Below the pieces are notes generated by a model that had not been told where the DNA came from, made no database searches, and was given only the letters and a program-made list of their open reading frames with translations. From Blautia coccoides (GTDB lineage: Bacteria > Bacillota > Clostridia > Lachnospirales > Lachnospiraceae): a DNA stretch of 64,000 nt. The translations under genes were made by a program, and so were the position numbers. This document shows positions 52,444 to 60,618 of the stretch, in pieces. Within the stretch, counting starts at the first letter, position 1. Every line of letters starts with the position of its first letter. Location of the stretch: NCBI RefSeq assembly GCF_034355335.1, contig NZ_CP136422.1, positions 4,560,501 to 4,624,500 of the forward strand. The letters run 5' to 3'.

Positions 52444-55272
52444 TTACCGCAGCACTTTTGCTGCCCTGAGACTGGCCCTTGTCTCCTCCAGCATCTTCAG
52501 CTCCTCCGCTGTCATATCCTTCTGCGAAAAGATTTCCGCCATACGGAAGTGTTCCAGAGCCTTGTCCTCCTCATGTCTGGACAGGGCAATAATGGACATA
52601 CAGCACTCCCCCACAGAGCGGAGCCAATAGGTGCCGAATTCATCGTAGATCCTGGCGCTCTTTTTAAAATACCGCTCTGCCTCCTCATAGTTTCCCTGCA
52701 GATATAAAATATAGCCGTAATCTTCATAGAACAGATCCAGGCTTTTGATCACCCGCTTTTCCCGGCAGAGACAGATGGCCTTCTCCATGATCTTTCCGGC
52801 CTTTTCATATTCTCCCCGCCGCCTGTAAATAAGGGCCAGATAGTCATAGGCACCCGCCACATTAAAGTAATTGGCCCGCTTCATTTTAGGACTTTCAAAG
52901 AGCTGGATGGATGAGCGAAGCAGCTTTTCCGCTCTTTCATACTCTCCCTTTTGAATATTGCAGTAACCCTCCAGACGCAGAAGTACGCCTCGTTCCCTGG
53001 CATAGGCCTCCAGATCCTCGATGGATTTCGCTTCTTCTATATACTTTTCCATCCACTCTACGCTGCCTTCCTTCAGGCCGTAGCAGATCAATTCCACATA
53101 ACCTTTGAGGAGCATATCTATCCGATCCAGCTCACCGGCACGGCTCATCATCTTCCGGATATACACGATTCCCTGCTCACGCTTGCCGTCCCTTGTAAGA
53201 GAACGCCCGGCAAGGAAATCCAGCACCATATGCAGCTCCTCGTAATCCCGGAAATCCACATCGTCCTCCATGGCTTCCAGGTGCTGGGTATACTCCTCCA
53301 TATCCTGATAAATCCTTTCCCTGTCAAGTCTCATACTCTTCCTTGTATCCTCATCATTGACCACAGTAGGAAAAAATTCATCATAATAGTCCAGTACATA
53401 CTGCAGATCCATAATATTATAATAGAGCTTTTCATACTCACAGTCCGTAAAACTGTAATGATACCGCAGCTCAGACAGATAAAAATATTCACTTTTATTC
53501 CTCTGATATATTTCTGTATAATACCGGATCGCCAGTTTATGAAGCTCCAGGCGTTTAAAGCGGGAGATCCGTCCATAGATCATATCACGCACCATTTTTT
53601 CCCGAATCTTCAGCATTCTGTGTTTCCCCGCATCGGTCTCCGCAAGCAGTCTTCTGCGCATGAGAAAATCAAGGATCTTCATCACCTTCACAGGGGATTC
53701 TTCCAGCATGCTGCCAAGCTGCTGCACATCTGTTCCATGCTCCATCACGGACAAATACTCCAGATATTCATACTCCTCCTGGCAGAATCCGGAAAACAGC
53801 CGTTCCATTGCCCTTTCCGTATCTGGAAGAAACTGAAAATATTCTTCTGTCCCCTGGCGTATATTTTCCACCACATCTTTCAGAAATCTCAGGTTTCCCC
53901 CTGTATACTCATAGATACTGTGGGAGGATAGTTTTTCCGGAAATTTTTCTCCCAGCGCATCCACCAGATAGGCCCTGCCCTCCTCCTCTGTCAGATGGGG
54001 GAGTCTCACCACCCTGACCCGGGAGACAGCTTCCAGACGTGCCAAAAGCTGGGGCTGTGCCTGAAAATTAGGGCAGTATTCCATTAAAATGAAGAAGTCT
54101 CTCCTGTACCGCTCAAAAAAACAGGAGATGAGCAGATTGAGGCTGTGTTCATCCACAGATTCCATATTTCTGAGCAGCAGAATATATTTGCCCTCCTTCC
54201 TTCTCACAGATTTCATCAGCATCTCCATGCGGTTCCTATAGCAGATATCGCTGTGGCCTCCCAATGATTCAGGAATTTCCTGGGGGAGTGCTATGCGGCA
54301 CCGGTCACATATCTGTTCCATCACCTTCTCCACCGCCAGATATGCCACCTGCTGATCGGACACCTGGAATTCCACGGAGATAACCTTTGCATTTTCCATG
54401 CTTTCAATAAAGGTTTTGAGGACCATGGTCTTTCCCATTCCTATACTTCCGCAGAGCATACAGATATCTGCGTCCTCCCTGCGGCTATATTTCAGATACT
54501 CCTTGGTAAGCTCTGCCACTGCCTGCAGATGCCCTCCGTAGAGACTGCCGTCCCCTTCTTCCTGACGCCGTTTCCGCATGAGCAGAATTTTCTCATACTG
54601 GTCTTTTGTGTGCTGTTCCGGTTCCACACCCACATCACTTAGCAGGCTCTCCGCAAATCCCGTATAGACCAGAACTGCTCTGTTGTAATCCCTTCTGGCC
54701 GCGTAAATCTGCATCAGTGCACAGCAGGCTGTCTCCCGATAAGGGTCCAACAGAAGAATTTTTCTCGCATAGCCCTCTGCGGCTGTGTAATCCTCTCTCT
54801 CCATACATTTTTTCATAGCCGGAAGAAAACGGTCCACAAACAGTTTTTCATATACATTCTGGATACTGGTGACCCACTTTTCAAATCCGGCACAGTTTTT
54901 CAGATGAAACTTATCTAAAAAACAGCAGTTTTCCATCTGCAGCAGATATTTCTCTGCATTGTCCGTAAGAAAGACATCTGTATCCCTGACCAGTTCTACT
55001 TTTGGATCCAGCTTAATATATTCCTTTCCCATGGTCACCAGGACACCGTCTCCCAACAAAGTCCGAAGCTTATACAGACTGTTTCTCAGATTCCGCCTGG
55101 CACTCTCCTCCTTTTGCTCCTCCCAGAACAGGGATACCAGTTCATCCCTGGAACAGCTCTCATTGAAAAGCAGATACAAAAGCAATGCCTGAATCTTTTT
55201 CTGCGGGATCACTACCCGGACACCATCCCTGATGATCTCCGGCTTTCCCAGAAAACGAACCGTTATTTTCAT
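52444..55272 (-). CDS. Large BTAD/SARP-type transcriptional regulator with ATPase and TPR domains
   Basis: 942 aa. N-terminal OmpR-like winged helix (PQKKIQALLLYLLFNESCSRDELVSLFW), bacterial transcriptional activation domain with TPR-like helices to about residue 225, a NACHT/AAA-type ATPase with Walker A GSIGMGKT (275-282) and LLLRNMESVDE, and tetratricopeptide repeats in the C-terminal third (YERAEKLLRSSIQLFE, YEEAERYFKKSARIYDE). This is an MalT-like switch design. It lies between yesM (82 bp) and the divergent hut operon and could serve either one. Confidence 0.88.
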   Translation of the reverse strand: MKITVRFLGKPEIIRDGVRVVIPQKKIQALLLYLLFNESCSRDELVSLFWEEQKEESARRNLRNSLYKLRTLLGDGVLVTMGKEYIKLDPKVELVRDTDVFLTDNAEKYLLQMENCCFLDKFHLKNCAGFEKWVTSIQNVYEKLFVDRFLPAMKKCMEREDYTAAEGYARKILLLDPYRETACCALMQIYAARRDYNRAVLVYTGFAESLLSDVGVEPEQHTKDQYEKILLMRKRRQEEGDGSLYGGHLQAVAELTKEYLKYSRREDADICMLCGSIGMGKTMVLKTFIESMENAKVISVEFQVSDQQVAYLAVEKVMEQICDRCRIALPQEIPESLGGHSDICYRNRMEMLMKSVRRKEGKYILLLRNMESVDEHSLNLLISCFFERYRRDFFILMEYCPNFQAQPQLLARLEAVSRVRVVRLPHLTEEEGRAYLVDALGEKFPEKLSSHSIYEYTGGNLRFLKDVVENIRQGTEEYFQFLPDTERAMERLFSGFCQEEYEYLEYLSVMEHGTDVQQLGSMLEESPVKVMKILDFLMRRRLLAETDAGKHRMLKIREKMVRDMIYGRISRFKRLELHKLAIRYYTEIYQRNKSEYFYLSELRYHYSFTDCEYEKLYYNIMDLQYVLDYYDEFFPTVVNDEDTRKSMRLDRERIYQDMEEYTQHLEAMEDDVDFRDYEELHMVLDFLAGRSLTRDGKREQGIVYIRKMMSRAGELDRIDMLLKGYVELICYGLKEGSVEWMEKYIEEAKSIEDLEAYARERGVLLRLEGYCNIQKGEYERAEKLLRSSIQLFESPKMKRANYFNVAGAYDYLALIYRRRGEYEKAGKIMEKAICLCREKRVIKSLDLFYEDYGYILYLQGNYEEAERYFKKSARIYDEFGTYWLRSVGECCMSIIALSRHEEDKALEHFRMAEIFSQKDMTAEELKMLEETRASLRAAKVLR

Positions 55273-55609
55273 ATCTTCATCCTTCCCCCTCTCTGATAAA
55301 GCTCATGACACTTAAACTTTGTTAATTTTTTCGCACATTAAAACATCTGCCTTACATTATATCTGAAACTATTCATTCCGTAAAGAATTCATCGGCAAAT
55401 TTCGACAACAGTTCAGACTCGCTGCGCCCTGGCTGAACTTTTATGAGAAATCGTCATCCTGAACATCTCCTCTTTTTTTACTTTTCTTCGTTACAACTTT
55501 AATTTATACTCATTGTCAAGTCAGAAAGTGACGATAAACTGACAGCAATTGTTTATAATGAAAGAAAAGCTTGTGGAGAAACAACATAGAGAAAAGAGGA
55601 GGATTTTTT
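55273..55609. promoter_or_regulatory. Divergent control region between the BTAD regulator and hutH
   Basis: 337 bp. TATAAT at 55554-55559 is the best -10 for hutH, without a clear -35, which suggests an activator. Just upstream GTCAG...CTGAC (55520-55543), with a further TGAC between, is an operator candidate. A small AGTTCAG/CTGAACT hairpin lies at 55410-55439. AGGAGG at 55597-55602 serves hutH. No short gene is supported. Confidence 0.5.
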
Positions 55610-57160
55610 ATGCAAACAGTAGTAATCACAGGAGAAACCTTAACCCTGGATGAATTGGCAGCAGTCTGCCGTTTTGACGCTTTGGTGGAATTGGACACTG
55701 AGGCAGTGGAGCGCATCCGTGCTTCCAGAAAAATCATTGATGACTTCGTAGAGCGGGAAGAAGTGGTATATGGTGTCACCACCGGATTTGGAAAATTCAG
55801 TGATGTAGTCATTTCCAAAGAAGACTGTGTACAACTCCAGAAAAACGTGATCATGACCCATGCCGTAGGTGCCGGCGAAGCATTTCCCACAGAAGTGGTC
55901 CGCGGCATTATCCTGCTTCGTTTAAACAACCTGGCCAAAGGTTTTTCCGGGGCTCGCCTGGAGACAGTGGAAACCCTTGTGTCCATGCTGAATAAACATC
56001 TGCATCCTGTCATTCCCCAGAAAGGTTCCCTGGGCGCCAGCGGTGATCTGGCTCCCCTCTCCCACATGGTGCTTCCTATGATGGGCATGGGACTTGCAGA
56101 GTATGAAGGCCGTATTTATCCCGGTAGAAAAGCCATGGAAAAAGCGGGGATCCCTGTCATCAATCTCCATGAAAAAGAGGGGATCGCACTCATCAACGGC
56201 ACACAGGTCATGACCGCTGTGGGAGCCCTCACAGTCTATGATTCCATCCGCCTGATAAAATACGGAGACATTGCGGCAGCCCTCACCTTTGAAGCGCTGA
56301 ATGGTATCACCACAGCGCTGAAGCCCCAGGTTCATCTCACCCGTCCCCACAAAGGACAGATCGACACCGCGCGCATTTTAAATGAGCTCCTGGAAGGAAG
56401 CGAAATGACCACCGAGCAGGGAGAACTGCGTGTGCAGGACCCGTATACCCTGCGCTGCCTGCCCCAGATCCATGGCGCCTCCAAAAATGCTTTAAATTAT
56501 ATTATTGAGCAGATTGAGGTGGAGATGAATTCTGTGACCGACAACCCTATCATATTCCCTCAGACCCAGGAAGTTATCTCCGGCGGAAACTTCCACGGAC
56601 AACCCATGGCTCTCACCTTTGATTTCCTGGGGATCGCAGTGGCTGAACTGGCAGATGTGGCAGAGCGCCGCATAGAGCGGCTTGTGAATCCGGCTCTCAA
56701 CTATGGCCTCCCCGCATTTCTGGTGGAGGGCGGAGGACTGAATTCCGGCTATATGATCGTGCAATACTGCGCCGCTGCTCTGGTATCTGAAAATAAAATA
56801 CTGGCTCATCCGGCCTGTGTGGACAGCATCCCCTCTTCTGCCAACCAGGAAGACCATGTATCCATGGGTACTATTTCTGCCAGAACAGCCCGGGATATTG
56901 CGGATCATGTCCGCCGTGTACTGGCCATGGAGATCCTCTGCGCCTGCCAGGCTATTGATTTAAGAATCCAGTCCCAGGCAGGCAAAAAAGGCGCGCTTGG
57001 AAAGGGAACAAAAGCAGCCTATGACATGGTGCGGAGCAGAATCCCCTTCTATGACAAAGACCGGGAGCTTTACCCTGAAATCAATACCTGTGAAGAATTG
57101 CTTGCTGATGACAGCCTGATCAAAGCAGTGGAGACTGCCTGCGGCCCGATCATCTTTTAA
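55610..57160 (+). CDS. hutH: Histidine ammonia-lyase
   Basis: Converts L-histidine to trans-urocanate and ammonia. 516 aa from ATG at 55610, with AGGAGG 7 nt upstream; the frame extends to 55571 without homology. The self-made MIO cofactor forms from Ala-Ser-Gly 143-145 in GSLGASGDLAPLSH. YGVTTGFG supplies the catalytic Tyr, and SSANQEDHVSMG carries the Glu typical of histidine rather than phenylalanine lyases. First gene of the operon. Confidence 0.95.
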   Translation: MQTVVITGETLTLDELAAVCRFDALVELDTEAVERIRASRKIIDDFVEREEVVYGVTTGFGKFSDVVISKEDCVQLQKNVIMTHAVGAGEAFPTEVVRGIILLRLNNLAKGFSGARLETVETLVSMLNKHLHPVIPQKGSLGASGDLAPLSHMVLPMMGMGLAEYEGRIYPGRKAMEKAGIPVINLHEKEGIALINGTQVMTAVGALTVYDSIRLIKYGDIAAALTFEALNGITTALKPQVHLTRPHKGQIDTARILNELLEGSEMTTEQGELRVQDPYTLRCLPQIHGASKNALNYIIEQIEVEMNSVTDNPIIFPQTQEVISGGNFHGQPMALTFDFLGIAVAELADVAERRIERLVNPALNYGLPAFLVEGGGLNSGYMIVQYCAAALVSENKILAHPACVDSIPSSANQEDHVSMGTISARTARDIADHVRRVLAMEILCACQAIDLRIQSQAGKKGALGKGTKAAYDMVRSRIPFYDKDRELYPEINTCEELLADDSLIKAVETACGPIIF

Positions 57161-57179
57161 AAAATAGAGGAGTTTAATT

Positions 57180-58526
57180 ATGGAAAATAAGACAGTATAC
57201 AATTCAAGTGTCAAAATACGTTTTTTCATCTGCAGTATTATCGGCGTTTTTCTTTTCTTTGTTACCATTCCTTATAATGGGAACAAAAAAGTACCCATGG
57301 TACATATCATGGACATCATCCAAAACGCTCTAGGTCCCAAAGTCCAGTACATTTTTGTCATGGTATCCTGCCTGGCTGTACTGGCAGCCAGCATCTATGT
57401 AAAATACGGAAAAAATGTTCCCAATATCCTGAAAAGTACCTATCAGAAGGACAACCTTTTTTCCTATTTCACCTATATAACAGCTGCTGTTTTCAGCGTT
57501 ATGGCTATCTTTCAGATAGGTCCTGCCGCTATCATCGACCCGGAGATTGGTGAGACCTCTCTAAGCATTGCCGCTGACTCCTTCTTTGCCATTATGGTAG
57601 CCGGCACCCTGGTTGCCTTTATCACGGAATTTGGCTTTTTGGAGTTTTTGGGCAAGCTGCTTGAACCTATCATGCGCCGTGTCTATAAAGTACCCGGCAA
57701 GTCCGCGGTTGATGCCATCTCTTCCTTTGTGGCAGCACCTGCAGCCGGTGTTATGATCACCAATGATCTGTATCAGAAGAAGGTTTATACAGCCAGGGAA
57801 TCCAGTTCCATCACGACCAACTTCAGCATTGCCAGCCTGGGTGGATTTGCCTTCCTGTCTTCCATAGCCGGGATAGAAAATCTCTACAGCGAGGTGGTTC
57901 TGGCTGCATTTATCTGTGTATTTGTACTGGCAGCAGTCATGATCCGTATCCCGCCCCTGTCCAGAAAACCTGACACTTATATTGACGGATCTGTGCAGAC
58001 AGAGGCGCAGAGAAAACCGGAGCATTACAACAGCAAAACATTTCCGGCCGCATACCAAGACGCCCTAGAAAAATCATCCGGTACCAAATTTACTGTGTTT
58101 TTAGAGCAGTTGAAATCCTCTTTTATGTTCGGCATCAAAGTAAATGCTTTTATTGTATCTCTTTCCGTTATCTGCCTTTTAATTTTTAACTATACACCCA
58201 TTGCCAAATGGATCGCCATTCCCATGGCTCCGATTTTAAGCCTTTTAGGCCTGCAGGACGCACAGCAGATCGCTGCCTCCTCTATTGTGGGAATCTTTGC
58301 ATTATCCATACCGGCAACCTTGATCAAAGGCAAAGCTGTGGCTGCGGCCAGCGCATTTTTTGTAGTGGTACTGTCCACATCACAGATCATATTCTTCACG
58401 GAGAGCGCTAATGCCATGCTGGAATCCGATATTCCTGTGGGCTTCGGAGACCTGGTAAAAATCTTCTTCATCCGTACCATTATCTTGATCCCAATGGTGG
58501 CGCTGATGGCTAAAATACTGGTGTGA
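57180..58526 (+). CDS. YjiH-family membrane transporter (nucleoside-recognition/Gate domains)
   Basis: 448 aa with about ten membrane helices. Gate-type segments include FLEFLGKLLEPIMRRVYKVPGKSAVDAISSFVAAPAAGVMITNDLY and ASSIVGIFALSIPATLIKG. YjiH proteins recur beside histidine-utilisation genes, so this is probably a histidine (or urocanate) transporter; that assignment is contextual. AGAGGAG before the ATG, 19 bp after hutH. Confidence 0.86.
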   Translation: MENKTVYNSSVKIRFFICSIIGVFLFFVTIPYNGNKKVPMVHIMDIIQNALGPKVQYIFVMVSCLAVLAASIYVKYGKNVPNILKSTYQKDNLFSYFTYITAAVFSVMAIFQIGPAAIIDPEIGETSLSIAADSFFAIMVAGTLVAFITEFGFLEFLGKLLEPIMRRVYKVPGKSAVDAISSFVAAPAAGVMITNDLYQKKVYTARESSSITTNFSIASLGGFAFLSSIAGIENLYSEVVLAAFICVFVLAAVMIRIPPLSRKPDTYIDGSVQTEAQRKPEHYNSKTFPAAYQDALEKSSGTKFTVFLEQLKSSFMFGIKVNAFIVSLSVICLLIFNYTPIAKWIAIPMAPILSLLGLQDAQQIAASSIVGIFALSIPATLIKGKAVAAASAFFVVVLSTSQIIFFTESANAMLESDIPVGFGDLVKIFFIRTIILIPMVALMAKILV

Positions 58527-58598
58527 CCGTAATATACCGTCACCGGTCGAACAAAAAAATCAATATACCGGCAAAAATAGATTCGGAGTGTGAAAACC

Positions 58599-60599
58599 AT
58601 GAAAGAAAACCATAAGATTTTATTTGAACCTTATCAACTTGCAGGCTGTACCCTGAAAAACAGATATGTGATGGCCGCTATGGGTACCGGCGGAATGGTG
58701 ACCCCTGAAAATACCTTCAACGAACGAGGGATTGAATACTATGTGGCAAGAGCCAAAGGCGGGGTAGGCCTTATCATCACAGGCACCATCTATGCGGAAA
58801 ATGACATTGAAAAGGCTGTGGACGGAACCATGCCCTGCCCAACAGACAATCCATCTGCCTTTATTATGAACACAGCGGAAATGTGTGAGCGTGTCCATGC
58901 TTACGGTTCCAAAATATTTACCCAGCTCACAGCAGGATTCGGACGCGTGCTGAAGCCTCATCTTCTCTGCGGGCAGCCCCCTGTTGCCCCTTCCTCAATC
59001 AGCAGCTACTGGGATGAAACACTCATGTGCAGGGAACTGACTGTGGATGAGATCCACACCATTGTGGAGCGCTGCGGAGACACGGCAAAGATCTGCCAGC
59101 AGGCGGGTTTTGACGGGATCGAGATCCATGCCGTCCATGAGGGATATCTTCTGGACCAATTTGCCCTGCCCCTCTTTAACCAGAGGACGGATGAATACGG
59201 CGGCTGTCTGGAAAACCGCCTGCGTTTTGCCTGCGAAGTCGTGCAGAATATCAAGAAAAAATGCGGAGAAAAGTTCCCGGTCATCCTCCGTTACAGTTTA
59301 AAATCCTACATAAAAGGCATGCGTCAGGGCGGCCTTCCCGGGGAAGACTTTGAAGAACTTGGCCGTGATATCCCGGAAGGCATTGCATCTGCTAAGATAC
59401 TGGTAAATGCAGGTTATGACGCACTGGATGTAGATGCAGGGACCTACGATTCCTGGTACTGGTCCCACCCGCCCATGTATTTTGAAAAGGGCTTGAATAT
59501 CCACTTTGGCGAACTCTTGAAAAAAGAAATGGATGTCCCAGTTCTCATTGCCGGACGCATGGAGGATCCTGATCTGGCCTCCGATACGGTGCGGGACAAA
59601 AAAACCGACCTAGTCGCACTGGGCAGAAGCCTTCTGGCGGACCCGGACACGGTAAACAAAATAAGGAGCGGCAGATATGAATTCGTACGTCCCTGCCTTG
59701 GATGTCATGAGGGATGTATGAACCGGCTCATCACTGCAAAGCCTGTCTCCTGTGCGGTAAATCCCTCCTGCGGAAGGGAAACCTCCTATTATCTGCAGCC
59801 TGCATGCGTGCGGAAAAAAGTTCTCATTATCGGGGCAGGCGTGGCAGGAATGGAAGCGGCCAGAGTCCTGAAACTCAGAGGGCATCTTCCGATCATCCTG
59901 GAAAAGAGCAGCCGTCCCGGCGGTTCCCTTCACCTGGCCGGGGCCCCCTCCTTCAAACACGACGATCTAAAACTGGTTGACTGGTATCAAAGGACACTAG
60001 AAGATCTGGGCGTGGAGATTCATTACAATACCACTGCCACAGCGACCACTTTAAAATCTTATCCCCACGACACAGTGATCGTTGCCACCGGTTCCACTCC
60101 GCGAATCCTCCGCCTGCCAGGAAACCATGATATGTACCCTGCAGAGCGCATCTTTTCCGGTGAGATCACTCCCGGAAACCATACGGTCATCATCGGAGGC
60201 GGACTTGTAGGCTGTGAACTGGCGCTTGACCTGGCGGAAAACGGCAGGCAGGTCACCATACTGGAGGCCCTGCCGGAAATACTGTCTGCCGGTGCACCGG
60301 TACCTCACATGAACAAGATCATGCTGAAGGATCTGCTGAATTTCCATCATGTACAGCAGATAGCCGGCGCAGGGGTCAAATGCATTGAAGACAGGACTGT
60401 CACTTATGTAAAGGACAAAGAAGAACACCATTTGGAAGCCGACACCTTTGTCTGTGCCATTGGATACACCTCCAACAATACGCTCTATGAACAACTGAGT
60501 CTGGAGGAAAATGACATTTACCTGTTGGGGGATGCCCGGAGAGTGCGCAATATTATGTACGCGGTCTGGGATGCTTACGAGCTGGCCCGCAGTCTTTAA
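58599..60599 (+). CDS. Old-Yellow-Enzyme-type NADH:flavin oxidoreductase (2,4-dienoyl-CoA reductase-like)
   Basis: 666 aa from ATG at 58599 (CGGAG 10 nt upstream; GTG at 58590 is too close). Domain 1 is an FMN TIM barrel (LFEPYQLAGCTLKNRYVMAAMG, HEGYLLDQFALPLFNQRTDEYGG). A 4Fe-4S motif with Cys366, 369, 373 and 385 follows, then an FAD/NAD domain with IIGAGVAGMEAARVL and VIIGGGLVGCELALDL. Relatives reduce activated C=C bonds (dienoyl-CoA, enoates, bile-acid enones). Placed between the histidine lyase/transporter and urocanate hydratase, urocanate or a close derivative is the likeliest substrate, which is inference. Confidence 0.9.
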   Translation: MKENHKILFEPYQLAGCTLKNRYVMAAMGTGGMVTPENTFNERGIEYYVARAKGGVGLIITGTIYAENDIEKAVDGTMPCPTDNPSAFIMNTAEMCERVHAYGSKIFTQLTAGFGRVLKPHLLCGQPPVAPSSISSYWDETLMCRELTVDEIHTIVERCGDTAKICQQAGFDGIEIHAVHEGYLLDQFALPLFNQRTDEYGGCLENRLRFACEVVQNIKKKCGEKFPVILRYSLKSYIKGMRQGGLPGEDFEELGRDIPEGIASAKILVNAGYDALDVDAGTYDSWYWSHPPMYFEKGLNIHFGELLKKEMDVPVLIAGRMEDPDLASDTVRDKKTDLVALGRSLLADPDTVNKIRSGRYEFVRPCLGCHEGCMNRLITAKPVSCAVNPSCGRETSYYLQPACVRKKVLIIGAGVAGMEAARVLKLRGHLPIILEKSSRPGGSLHLAGAPSFKHDDLKLVDWYQRTLEDLGVEIHYNTTATATTLKSYPHDTVIVATGSTPRILRLPGNHDMYPAERIFSGEITPGNHTVIIGGGLVGCELALDLAENGRQVTILEALPEILSAGAPVPHMNKIMLKDLLNFHHVQQIAGAGVKCIEDRTVTYVKDKEEHHLEADTFVCAIGYTSNNTLYEQLSLEENDIYLLGDARRVRNIMYAVWDAYELARSL

Positions 60600-60618
60600 A
60601 GGCAAGGAAGGATAAAAT

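Noticed and set aside
55273..55609. Riboswitch or T-box before hutH
   Set aside because: The -10 leaves only about 45 nt of leader, and no T-box or known riboswitch motif is visible.
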